Below, piece after piece: positions 1 to 12,333 of a stretch of DNA of 64,000 nt; position 1 is the stretch's first letter; each line of letters starts with the position of its first letter. The translations under genes and the position numbers were made by a program. The stretch is from assembly GCA_020746875.1 (NCBI GenBank), contig JAGTJL010000003.1, positions 434,001 to 498,000 on the forward strand, in the 5' to 3' direction. This DNA comes from Rhexocercosporidium sp. MPI-PUGE-AT-0058 (Eukaryota > Ascomycota > Leotiomycetes > Helotiales). The notes below the pieces were generated by a model. That model worked only from the letters and a program-made list of their open reading frames with translations, searched no databases and was not told the DNA's origin.

Positions 1-78
1 AAATGGAAGGCTTGCACCAATTGGGGGCAGTGCAGCATGAAGGATCCTTGTGGTGGGAACTGCAACTGCAAGGATTAG
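1..78 (+). CDS. 3' end of a small cysteine-rich protein (5' part outside window)
   Basis: Frame 1 is open from the first base to a TAG at 76-78 and encodes 25 residues with five cysteines, ending in GGNCNCKD. The spacing C..C..C..CNC is typical of small secreted or metal-binding cysteine-rich fungal proteins. The start and any signal peptide lie upstream, so neither secretion nor family can be settled. It could be a chance tail, but five cysteines in 25 codons on an uninterrupted frame is hard to explain by chance. Confidence 0.5.
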   Translation, partial: KWKACTNWGQCSMKDPCGGNCNCKD

Positions 79-531
79 GTTGGCTTCACTTGATGTCTTC
101 GGATGTTAGCTATGGAAGCTATAAGTCAATCTAGCCAGCATTACCTTGTGGTAATTGATATTTGATACTGGCATCCGAATTAGGATTCAAGAGGGCTTTC
201 TCGATCGGTTGTGTGGGCATGAGATCGATACTCGGCTATTTGTTTACACATTTGTGGTACTCAAAAACACATGAACTCCACATCTAAATACATTTATTTA
301 ACTAAGAAGCTATTTACTTGTTTTGATGGCTATGGGCGTGATTTGCTCTTGGTAATATTGAGATCAAGGAGTTTTATTCTTCAAGTAACAAATAAAACGA
401 CTTCGCATCGCACCCGCGGTAGAATGGCACAAGGCTAGAATTGAAAACACTTGTTGCTTCTAATACAGCTACAGCCGAACTTGATTTGTGGTATTCTGAC
501 TGCCCATGAGACAAATACTTAGACACAATAA
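79..531. other. intergenic, no gene seen
   Basis: This AT-rich stretch has no ORF worth reporting. It would hold the 3' UTR of the Cys-rich gene and the downstream flank of the F-box relic. Confidence 0.5.
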
Positions 532-1751
532 TTAAACAGAAACGCCAGACCAAGGCAATCTTTGAGACAGCTCGTAGACCCTGTTAGGACTGAGCGGTGC
601 ACCGATTCCAGGAACCATTTCTTTCTCAAACACCTCACGAATAGATCCAAACTCAGAATCTGCACACATTCTATCATTCGGCGTCTTCCGCCAAATATCT
701 TGCCTTCCGGAAAAACACATCATGTTCCGTATACGTACCTGAACGATGACTCCACCACTTCGGGTCCATCACACTTCGTCCTTGACCAAGATCCATCCAC
801 TTTGTAACAACGACCGCCGTGCCGAGTCTCTCGCATTCCTGGAGGTCGACCGTGTACTCTGTAGGGCAATACTCGCATTGTCTGGCTTTATAGTGTCGGA
901 TACACTGTTGCAGGTTATGTCTGTGCTTGAGTTTGCATTTTGGGCGCGGGAGGAAAATTGCCCTGTCCCGTGTCACCTAGATCTGTGACATGAGGACATA
1001 TCCTTATGCAAAATCCAGCAGGTATCAAGAGTGGTTGACCGTGGGGTTGACCATGTGATAATAAATGCACTTCTTGCACTCTGAGGAACAGAGATTCGCT
1101 GATGATTTTCCCCTGTGATATAAAGTGATAAGGAAGCTTCTGCGAAGTCTTTTGCGTCGTGTCGTTACAAGTGAAGTTGATTAGAAGTCTGGTTATGTCA
1201 CGCCTCTGGCGATACTGCTTCATCATCAGATGGAAGAAGCTGAACGTCATGTCCTTGTGGATATACGTAGGCACGCCTCCAAGAAGTTCTTCCTTGTGAC
1301 AAGCCCATTTCCTGTGTCTGAAGTCGTCTTCGGGATAGAGAACAGAGCAATGACTACAAAGTGTTTTGCCTGGCATATCCCTCATCAGAAGCTGTAAAAA
1401 TCTTATGCGTTGGAGCTTCATATCCTTGAACTATATTGCATCCCAGTATCGTTTCCCAAGAATGCTGCATATAGGTCGGCAGGTGTGAGCAAATACTGCA
1501 GCTAAAGCAGGCGAGAAAAATTGGGTCGGGTATATAATGAGCTCAATAGGTAGCTGTCCTAGGACAGACGAGTCGCGAGAAGTTGACCTGGACTTGACAT
1601 GGTGGTTCTGTTCATGAACTACTGAATATAACAAGTCCAAGATATAAGACATGGTTGTGATAGTGGCCACAGTGGCACACTGAAAGGTGAAAAATGGCCC
1701 GTTGAGTCCAAAATTGGATTTTGGTGCAATAAGTTGAGTGAAAATAGACAA
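532..1751 (-). pseudogene. decayed F-box protein gene (stop codon plus frameshift)
   Basis: Read on the minus strand, the 1551-1431 region carries an F-box-like start (LPIELI, then HTCRPICSILGKRYWDAI). An in-frame TAG at 1431-1433 follows, and the same frame resumes with FKDMKLQRIRFLQLL and RDMPGK..LCSHC (to about 980). This order is typical of a large fungal F-box family. Between about 979 and 915 the reading moves to another frame, which gives CKLKHRHN, CEYCPTEYTVDLQ and a KWMDLGQG motif. A plausible 79-nt intron (738..660, GTACGT..TGCAG) then joins to a last exon with FGSIREVFEKE, ending at 532. The stop and the frameshift make a functional full-length protein unlikely, although the terminal intron is intact. 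F-box proteins normally link substrates to SCF ubiquitin ligases. The N-terminal boundary is uncertain. Confidence 0.7.
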
Positions 1752-2226
1752 ATAATAGAAAATTATGCGGTATGGATGTATACTAGGAAAGTTGTGTTGT
1801 TAAATAGAAACCACTTTTCGGGATAAATGGTTTTGGCATTTATTTTTGATTGTTCTGTGTATGACGAGCTAAGTACTAGGTCCAATAGGTGGAGAACCAC
1901 CGGACAACAATAGGGGCTCGCCTACAGAGATACAATATTCTGTGGATTAAGCGAATTATTTCATTTGCTATGGTAGCAAAGGCTAGCAAAATCTACCTGA
2001 TCTGAAGAAAGGATGGGTATCGAGAGGTCTTTACATATCTGCTGGTCGTTGAATTTACTTACAGAATGCCTGTTGTACTGATTGGTTGCGCTTAGCAGCC
2101 ACACCTTTTGCATGTCGGGGTTGCTGCCGCCTTGATCACGCGGCATTTACCCCCTCAGTCGGTGCTTGTAATCTTAACCTGCGTGAAGAAAGAAACAGTC
2201 CTGGTGATATTCAAAGACTCCTCACT
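1752..2226. other. intergenic between F-box relic and NACHT gene
   Basis: No gene is supported. The two flanking genes are divergent, so this stretch should hold both promoters, including the 5' region of the NACHT gene. Confidence 0.5.
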
Positions 2227-4553
2227 ATGAACCAAGGTCCTAGTGCAGGCACACATAAGTCGACTTCCGATATAAATTGCATCGTTCGTCACGATGCATG
2301 GGAGCAGGCACGGACACGTTACATGCAAGACCTGTCGCCAAAGGAGAAGGAGATTTTCGCGAATGCCACGCTGGACAACATTTTTCACTCAGCCAGAGAT
2401 GCATTTCTAGCCCACGAAAGCTCCAGCTCGTCTAGAACCTTCATTACCAAACTCCAGCCTCTAATCGAGAGTATTGCACAATATGGAAGTGCACTTGATG
2501 TAATTTCCAACGCAGCGAGCCTCGTCTTATGCCCTCTATGGGGCAGTCTAAGAGTGATTCTCCATGTGAATCCCCTTTCGCGAAGTATCAAAGCTATTCT
2601 ATATTCTAACACGTTAAATAGCTCGCCAGCCAGTGGGGTAAATATTTCGAACGGCTTGTGGAGATGTTTGCCCAAATAAACGACATTTTGCCTCGGTTCC
2701 GGACTTACGAAAGCCTTTATTCAAATCATCCTCGAGTCACCAGCGCAGTTTCGAAAGTTTATCTGGATATCCTCAACTTCTGTACTTTGGCGAAAGCAGT
2801 GTTTAGGAAAGGTGCCAAGTCGCCGTTTTTGACAACAGTTGGTATTGGGCTTAAATTAGTATGGCGTTCCTTCGAGCAGCAGTTTGGAGAAGCCTTAGAT
2901 GGATTCCAACGCCGCGAAACCACGGTCGAGAAGGAAATTGAGTTGGCTCAAAGGATAGAGAGTATGACCCATCAAGATGCGACGGCAGAAACATTGACCA
3001 AGTTGGCCGACATGGAGCAGAGTAGACTCGCACAGAAAAAGACAGAGAGGGAAGAAACTTGGTTTGGGGCATTGAGAAGTAGTGATTATGAGTTCAACAA
3101 GGACAAGAACCCCGAACGAGTGCCGAGAACCTGCGAGTGGCTTCTGAATCATGAAAAGTACAAAGCTTGGCTTGAGAGTCAACATCCTGGTATGGTGCTT
3201 GTTTCTGCGGATCCTGGATGTGGCAAGTCAGTTCTGTCACGTTTTCTTGTGGACAATCCAGACCTCGCAGGATTCGACCCCTCTGGAGCTCTGTGCTATT
3301 TCTTTTTCAAGGATGACAGCGAAGAATCCAAGAGCGCATATCACGCTTTGTCTGCCATTCTTCATCAACTTTTCTACCAAAAGCGGTATCTTTTAAGACT
3401 GTATGCAGAAAAATTCATCGACGAGGGGCGCCTTGGGTTGGATGATATGTGGAGACTATTAGCCGCGGCATCGATGGACAACCGGTTGTCGAGTATCACA
3501 TGCATCATCGATGGGCTGGACGAGTGTGCTTCGGAGACGAGAACCCTCTTCATACAGAAATTAGCACAATTCTCCAACAGTCCTGCCAGTAAATCGACGC
3601 TCAGATTTCTCGTGACGAGCCGTCCATATACTCACATTCGGCAAACCTTTCGAAAGTATGGGATCGACATACAGAAGGTACAAGTCACAGGAGAGGGGGT
3701 TTCTGAAAAAGAAGATATTAGTTCTGAGATTGGTCTGGTGATCGATTGGAAAATCAAGCAGTTTCGAGAGGCTAGGCAGTGGAGCGAGATCGATGATGAT
3801 GCCCATGAAGTCCTGGCGGAGAAGCTCTCGCATGTCATTAACAGGACATACCTCTGGATATCGCTGGTCTTTCCGGAGCTCGAGATGTACGCTGGAGCTT
3901 CTAAACGTGATCTGATTGCAATTCTCGATACCCTGCCTCAAACAGTGACCGAAGCATACGAAAAGATACTGGATCGGAGCTTGAATAGAGCCAAAGCCAC
4001 AAAGCTACTACATATTGTCACAGCAGCGATACGTCCACTGTCGCTTCCGGAACTGAATATGGCTATGGCACTGGATGCAAAGGATCGCTGCGAAACTGAT
4101 GTTTGCCTAACACCTTCTCAATCCTTCCCAACCCACATTCGAGACCTTTGCGGCTTGTTTATCGAGATCATCCGTGGAAATGCGTATCTTGTCCACCAAT
4201 CTGCCAAGGACTTTCTCCAGCGAACTCCACACATTATAAGCCCGTCATCAAACCTGAGATGGGAACACTCTCTCCAGGTTGAGCAATCTCACCAAATACT
4301 CGCACTAGTATGTATGAGATATCTCAGCTTTGATGATTTTAACACGATTATGTCGCCTACACCAGAAAAGAGAGTTTTGAATCAGAATAGAGCAAGGAGA
4401 GGAAGATCAGGGCCCGTGACGATCCCTTTTGTCAATAAGCATGTGTTTCTCACTTATGCGAGATCCTACTGGGTTGAGCATTTCAACCTCGCTGTAAAGG
4501 ATGAGGTGCTTAGGGAGGTTGCAAAACAGTTATGGCTCTTAGAAGAAGGATGA
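2227..4553 (+). CDS. NACHT-domain NTPase (NLR-like) without C-terminal repeats
   Basis: Two exons (2227..2565 and 2622..4553; intron 56 nt, GTGAAT..AATAG, phase 0) give 756 residues. The intron joins VILH to LASQWGKYFERL, as expected for this family. The N-terminal ~250 residues are the helical region found before fungal NACHT domains. The Walker A loop PGCGKS is at 311-316 and the Walker B segment CIIDGLDECA is near 407-416. Next come the winged-helix-like region and the YARSYWVEHF motif that usually precedes ankyrin repeats. Here the protein stops some 20 residues later, so no ankyrin, WD40 or TPR sensor is present. In the family, such STAND NTPases act in heterokaryon incompatibility and innate-immunity-like signalling. 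The start is the first ATG in frame with the conserved N-terminus; upstream codons of that frame have no ATG. Confidence 0.88.
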
Positions 4554-5093
4554 TTACTTAAATGGTCTGCTCTGTCTCACCTGAGTACTGACTTTTCTAT
4601 TGACTAGTATTAAGTAGCAAACTTGAGAGAACCATTTGTAGGACGCTTTCCAAAGGTCTCAATTGGAGTGTAGGATAGAAAAGGAGTCGTAAGTTGGATG
4701 TTTGAGTGAAGGAGAGGGATCGGCTAATATGTGCTGGTTCGGGCATTTTGCTAGATATGAGGCTTTTTGTAGATGGAAACTTGGTAATAATATGATGGGT
4801 ACTTGAAGTGAGATGTAAAGTGAAGAAGTACTGCCAAGATATACGGCGGAAAGAAGGTTTCCATTTAGATCCAGGTCCCATGTGCCCCTCACGTCAACCC
4901 CACCATTCGATCGACGTCATCAGCGAACCCTCGTATCTTGGGCGAAATATATGTCTCGAATGATTCAACTCCCCTTTGCTCAAGCTATTATTACATCACT
5001 CAATTAAAGGTCCTATATGACCTTTCAATGTCCCAAGCCTTTCTGCGGACACTCAAATCCAAACCTCTCCACTTCACAACCACAACCTCAAAA
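4554..5093. other. intergenic, promoter of the aldo-keto reductase
   Basis: No ankyrin-like or other coding continuation of the NACHT gene is seen. A minus-strand ORF at 4597-4881 lacks any recognisable motif and is not called. Confidence 0.5.
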
Positions 5094-6027
5094 ATGTCAA
5101 TCACCAGCCCCATCAAACTCAACAACGGCATCCTCATGCCCCGAATCCATCTCGGCGTCTACATGACCTCCGGGCACGAAACATTACAAGCTGTAACGTA
5201 TGCCCTGGAAGCCGGGTACCGCGCCATCGACTCCGCAGAATGGTACGCTAACGAGAAAGAAGTCGGGTCAGCGATCTTGAAATATCTCCAGGAGAATAAG
5301 GAGGTGAAGAGGGAGGATGTGTGGTTTACTACTAAGTTGAAGGAGAATAGAGGGTATGATGAGACTAGGAAGAAGATTAAGGAGAGTATTAGGAGCAGTG
5401 GGGTGGGGTATTTGGATTTGTATTTGCTGCATAGTCCGTATGGGGGAAAGGGGAAGCGGTTGGAGTGTTGGAGGGCGGTGGAGGATGCGGTTGCTGAGGG
5501 GGAGGTTAGGGCTGGGGGTGTGAGTAACTTTGGGGTCAAACATGTCCGTATTCCCAATCCACTCTTCCTTCCCCCCCCCCCCCCCCTTTCTAGTATCTCA
5601 TACCGGATGATCCTGTGCTGATAGGTTTTGGTCGCAGCTGCAAGAACTCCTCGATTCGAAACCCAAGACCATTCCGGCAGTCAACCAGATCGAGGTCCAT
5701 CCATTTAACACCCGAACCGATATCACATCCTTCTGCCAAAAGCACGGTATAACAGTCGAAGCGTATGCACCTCTTGCCCGCGCTTTGCGCATGAAGCATC
5801 CTAAAGTTGTCCAATTGAGTAAGAAGTATGGATGTACACCTGCCCAATTGCTGGTGAGATGGAGTTTGCAGCATGGATATGTGCCGCTGCCGAAGAGTGT
5901 AACGAAGGAGAGGATTGTGGCGAATAAAGATGTTGAGGGTTTCGAAATTGATGAGGATGGTATGAAGATGCTGGATGGTTGTGACGAGTATTTAGTGACT
6001 GATTGGGATCCTACTGACTGTGACTGA
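5094..6027 (+). CDS. aldo/keto reductase
   Basis: Two exons (5094..5543 and 5638..6027; intron 94 nt, phase 0) give 279 residues, normal for a single-domain AKR. The catalytic tetrad is visible: D46 and Y51 in [12 protein letters not shown]81 in FTTKLKEN and H113 in YLLHSPYGG. Later AKR landmarks are VNQIEVHPF and [10 protein letters not shown], the NADPH-binding loop. The enzyme should reduce carbonyls with NADPH in the cytosol; the substrate cannot be told. The splice donor GTCCGT is not the strongest form, and the intron carries a run of 16 C (5571-5586), so exact borders rest on protein continuity (GVKH to LQELL). An upstream in-frame extension to 4938 exists but looks like leader sequence. 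Confidence 0.9.
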
Positions 6028-8085
6028 GGATTTAAGGAGTAGCTATGAAACAGCCGTGCTATTGTGTCGAAATTAATGGAGTGTCTTTCAAACAAATACC
6101 CATTTGTGTCGTTTAAAATATTGACAACGTGCCCATTGCTAGAAGACTTGAGCCTAGTAATTGTTGACCCTTTGACTTTGAACGATGATAAGAATGCCCT
6201 TCACCGACCATGCGGGGTGTTACTTCAATTCCGTCTTGCTGATACGGATCAGAAGATTGAGAGGTTCAATTCTTCGGGGCTGATCAAGGTCATTTCAATG
6301 CAGCTCGTGTTCGCACGATCAATCTTCAGTCGGCTCCGTAGGTCCCGATCCCGCAATGGTAAAGCATTTTTGTGACGGTGCTGAGGATATACTTGCGCCA
6401 TTGGTCTTGAGGATGACTCCTCGGACAGCGATCCTCGAGTTAAAGTCGCCGACGGTCTTGGAAAGAACTCTCCGAACTCGCGCATTGAGACAGACTTCAG
6501 CGGATCCAACGATACTTATATATCGGAGCTGACTTGAATCTAGGGTGGGTCAAGGATGAATACCAACTTAAAGGCATACGAAGGGCGTGCAACAAACCCT
6601 AAAAAAAGGGCAGTCGACGAGGCTGAGAAGATTCACTTGAGTCTCTCCGCCTCGTTTCTGTTATGCGACATCGCAGCTTTCTTCAATCCATTACGAAACA
6701 AAATTTCCCTCGAGAAAGAACCGGAAGAAAATGCAACAGGAAACACCATCAACCAAAGTGCAACAATACGTGCATGGACCTGCCACAAAGACAAGGCTGA
6801 ACCTCTTGAAGAAAAAACTTTCTCTGCCTCGTCTGGCAGACCGAGATCGGATCAGATTAAAATGGGTGTGACACCTGACAGGGTGATGGGGAATTGCTTC
6901 TTCGAACTTTCCCACGCTCGACTCCCCACTCGGGCTGCAGCCTCGCTCCTCCGTACCTTGAGCGATTTAGCTGATCCTTGAAAATATTTTCAATGAGAAC
7001 TCGATGGTGTGTGGAGAGATGCTTGGGGTTCAAAGGTGCAAAAAAAAAAGGTGTCGTGTGCTGTGATGTGTATGGGCAAGAAATCTTCTCCTTCAGCCTT
7101 CTGAAGCTGCTCGGTTGCAGGGACTTAAGCGAGGAAAGCCCCTTGAAATCAATAGAAAGCGTTCCTCCCAGTCCTCTTGTCAAGATCAAAAATCTTCATC
7201 TTGCAGACTGTATGACTTCCGTAATTGGAGCATCTCAGCCCCTCGCACTTGCCGTGCTCTCGTCCCCTCCGCGGGGTCCTCATGCTATGCATCTCATAGT
7301 GGGCCAGGGACTTGATATGCTAAAATTTAGCAGCGCCCCTCTGCACCCAAGCTTCTGCACAAACTCCAAGCGATTCCCCTAAACCAATGACTGAACCGCG
7401 ATAAGAATCGGTGACACCGGGGTTTTATCAACGAGCCCTGCATGAAAAAAACATGCGGCGGATGAAGACCGATCTTTTCCAATGAGCTTAGCCTGTTGAG
7501 CCTTGAGGATCTCGACAGCTCCTTGCTACATCTGGAATGGAGCTTCACAAGTCGGTGCACTTCTGTCACGATTCCCCACGGAACCATCTTTCGATGGGGC
7601 GTCATGGACACCGATCACGGCGTCTCCTAGTCGCGTCATACCGGGGGAGAGCTTGAATAGCTCTATCAGATACGCGTTTTCGATGTATCGTACCTATGCT
7701 GAGTCCAGGCCCGCGGTACGTGAGTGGCTGAAAGTGCAGATTTACTCAATCTGCGTGGTTATTGATACCAGCCTGCCCTCTTACTGGCTCACCGTCCTAA
7801 TCTGCTGCGGAATTGAACCATCTAGAGCTTGACCCCCAAGCCACCAGTTGTTTTTTTTTGTCTTCCTCCCTTTCCCGATACCAGGCCCCAGTATTCTGGG
7901 AGCTATTCGAGTGGTGTATTGATCCTAGTCCGAGGTTGAGCTTAAGCTCCCCCCACCAGCAGATAAAAAGCATCAACTCCCCAAGCTCTCCTTCTTTCTC
8001 AACAACATCCAGAATTTCCTCACCTACTCACCATTCTCACAAAGATACCCGAGTTGAATTTCCAGATACCCAAAAGCTTCTCAAT
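6028..8085. other. long upstream region of the glutamate dehydrogenase gene
   Basis: About 2 kb without a supportable gene. Overlapping ORFs of 141 codons (6556-6981) and 134 codons (6978-7382) have no recognisable domain, and their composition looks random. The last ~250 bases are pyrimidine-rich, as in strongly expressed fungal promoters. Confidence 0.45.
7962..8085 (+). promoter_or_regulatory. probable core promoter and CT-rich leader of the GDH gene
   Basis: GATAAAAAG at about 7962-7970, roughly 120 bases before the ATG, is TATA-like. It is followed by a CT- and CA-rich leader typical of highly expressed fungal genes. The transcription start is not shown by sequence. Confidence 0.4.
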
Positions 8086-9813
<1,728 letters not shown>

Positions 9814-9927
9814 ATGCTGCGCATCTGCTAAGCCGGTGTTTTCTGTATTTAGTAGATAGGATAGGTTCGGTTCGGTTGGGATGGGATGGGACAGGATAGC
9901 CTTGCTTTCTTTTGATGATAATTTATG

Positions 9928-9933
9928 AATAAA
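9928..9933 (+). terminator. polyadenylation signal of the GDH gene
   Basis: A canonical AATAAA lies 115 bases after the stop codon in AT-rich sequence, on the transcribed strand. Confidence 0.5.
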
Positions 9934-10664
9934 CAAATGAAAACGAACATGAACATATTGCCCTACAGTGCCAATTCAGGTGTTCAATGGAAAAGAAAAG
10001 AAAAGAAACTTGCAGTGCATACTGTGAGATTGTCCAACTTTGGTAGCAACTATGTTCTAGCAGGGCCGAATGGTCCAGCACCTTGTATCTACAAGATGTG
10101 GACACACCCATCATGACTTTCGAGAAACAAAAACGGGGTGGAAAGAACATCGAGAAGAAGAAAAGACGCGAAAGTCTCGATATCGCTTAGTGGCGTTAAC
10201 AACACACCAAACGCTGAGTAGCTCGAGACCTTTCGCTGAAGTGCCCAGTCAGAAGAGTAGGATCTGTGAAGTTATTAATTCTCGACACTTTATGCGCTCC
10301 CGCATCTCCACCAAATCAAGGCCGAAAGTAGCCTAGCTCTAGCGGAAAGGCAATTCCACGTGACCCTCCGTGAGTGACAATTTCCCGCCGCGGAATTCCC
10401 TTCAACTCGCAACCCTCACCCATCATTCCCGGCGCGACGTCGTTCCCACCCCTTGTCTCGGAGACAAACAATTCGCCTGGCGTCGATTCTCGAAAGGATA
10501 CAGATCCGTTGGGAGTAGCAACGGCCGGCGATTCAATCGAGTTGGAATTGGTGGTGTGAGCAGGTTAGTTAACCCCGCGCCGCTCCGCCCATCTCCCCGG
10601 GTCCCTTTGTGAGTGACACGGAAGTGCTAACCGGCAACAGCAAGATCACAATATCGCATGAAGA
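9934..10664. other. intergenic, upstream region of the zinc-cluster gene
   Basis: Only short overlapping ORFs are present and none has a recognisable motif. The GC-rich half (10370-10640) is likely the promoter and leader of the next gene. Confidence 0.45.
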
Positions 10665-12333
10665 ATGGCGTTTTCCGAGGCATCAAGCATGGAAAACTCA
10701 CACGCAGAATCATCGGCAAATTTGAGCGGGCAAAAGCGCAAAAGAACTCCCATCGACGACGGAGGACGGAAGTCCGCTCCACCATCCGCCGGGAATGTCA
10801 CACAGATCAACTATCTGATGAGAGCGAAGGCGGATAGGTTGAAGCTTATTGAAGGGGATAGCGAAACCTTCAGTGATGTCCTAGGCATGATTGATGATTA
10901 TGAAGGTCAGTTCATGGCATGGTTACCCCTGTCGAATAGTCTGACTCTGTTACTTTTGCTCCTCTTGCAGTTGGATTTTTACTAGCAGTCTAGGAATATG
11001 TGTTGATTTTGGCATTTGGGGAAATTTATCCGGATGTCCTTGAGTCAATGGCTGACGAAGTGACAAAAAACAGGTGTGCTTCAACGTCATGAATCACTCG
11101 CTGCCAACCTGGGAGCAAAACTAGTTGGCCCTTTGCTCCTCAAATCTTTCGAGGTAAGTCAAATCCACATTCGAATCTCGTTACGGATCTGGAGTCCTAG
11201 GAACAGGGCTCCTACATGTTGCTAAGCGTTCCCGAAACAATGAAGAGATACTAAGTTCCTGATAGAAACTGTTCGACGGCCCCATCAAAGTTGTCACAGC
11301 ATCCTTCGGACTAGAACAATCGCCAGTATCATGGCTCGACATCGTCACTTTCGCTCGAACCAATCCATTGGAATTTGTACTTTCCGAGAATACTTCGGGT
11401 GTCAAAATCTGTCGATTCTGGATCAAAGGGGGCCAAGTTGAGATCTCCGAGGACGATTATCGACTCGTCATGTCTGGTGGCCCCGAGAGGATGATCCCAA
11501 TCCAACCACTTGCGGAAGACGAAGCAGCGGAACTAGGAACGCTGAATATCTTGGAGACTCGACTGGCGATGCTCATCAAGAAAGCGGACGCCGTGGCAAG
11601 TAGAGCGAGACAACTAAACTACCATCTAAAAGGTCGCAAAACTGCTGTTCTGAGTAAGAAAGCAACCGAGCAAACGGGAAGTTTGGATTCTGAGAATAGG
11701 CATTTCTCGCCTCAACCATTTGCACCTGCCAATTCACGGTCGAATGGCGAGAGCTCGAAGATCCAGCAGCATCTACTGGACCAATTCACAACTGCTCAGA
11801 GACAGGCGATACCCCATGGTAGGCCTAGAGGTGGTAGTCGGGTCCCTACCATCGAGACCCCGAGCTTCCACACATTCAACGCGCAAGAACCCGACCCACG
11901 ACGGATGTCCCAGCCTCTGACATCATCAGAAGATGGCAGCGAGGGCCAGTACCGCGTCCTCATGGCATCCAAGATCGAGAAGCTGCAACGGGGCGACCCC
12001 ATCTACCCGCCTTGTGACAGGTGCCGCCGACTGAATTTCGACTGTACGAAACACCTGACTGCTTGTCAGGCGTGCACGAAGAAGCATGCTAAGTGCTCGT
12101 GGAAAGATATCAAGGAGGGAGAACTCGATCATGTACCGCAACTGCCTATCGTCTCTCAGCGTCAGGGATCGGGAAGTAGACATCGAAGTGCTTCCTATGA
12201 AGGAAATCTAGATCCGGGCTTGCGGACGGGAGCGGGAGTGGAAGCGGGAGCAGATGGTCATCCGATGGCGCAGGGTCCAGATCAAGAACATGCGATGTTG
12301 ACGCAGATTGCTGCTGCAGTAGCGGGTCGATAA
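10665..12333 (+). CDS. protein with a C-terminal Zn(II)2Cys6-type cluster
   Basis: Three exons (10665..10905, 11074..11153, 11266..12333) give 462 residues. Introns are 168 and 112 nt with GTCAGT and GTAAGT donors and a GCTGAC branch site in the first. The N-terminus carries a basic, NLS-like GQKRKRTPID. Residues about 75-190 look like a folded domain (FDGPIKVVTASFGLEQSP, CRFWIKGG). Near residues 357-384 six cysteines are spaced C-x2-C-x6-C-x6-C-x2-C-x6-C, the canonical binuclear zinc-cluster pattern. Flanks are Ser/Pro/Gly-rich and probably disordered. This suggests a DNA-binding regulator, but the cluster sits near the C-terminus rather than the usual N-terminus and no fungal-TF middle homology domain is seen. 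The target is unknown. Confidence 0.75.

Noticed and set aside
4880..4910. TCAACCCCACC shared with about 28180
   Set aside because: Eleven bases are too few to claim a shared element, and the flanks do not match.
6556..7382. Two overlapping ORFs of 141 and 134 codons upstream of GDH
   Set aside because: No motif, no splice partner and random-looking composition.
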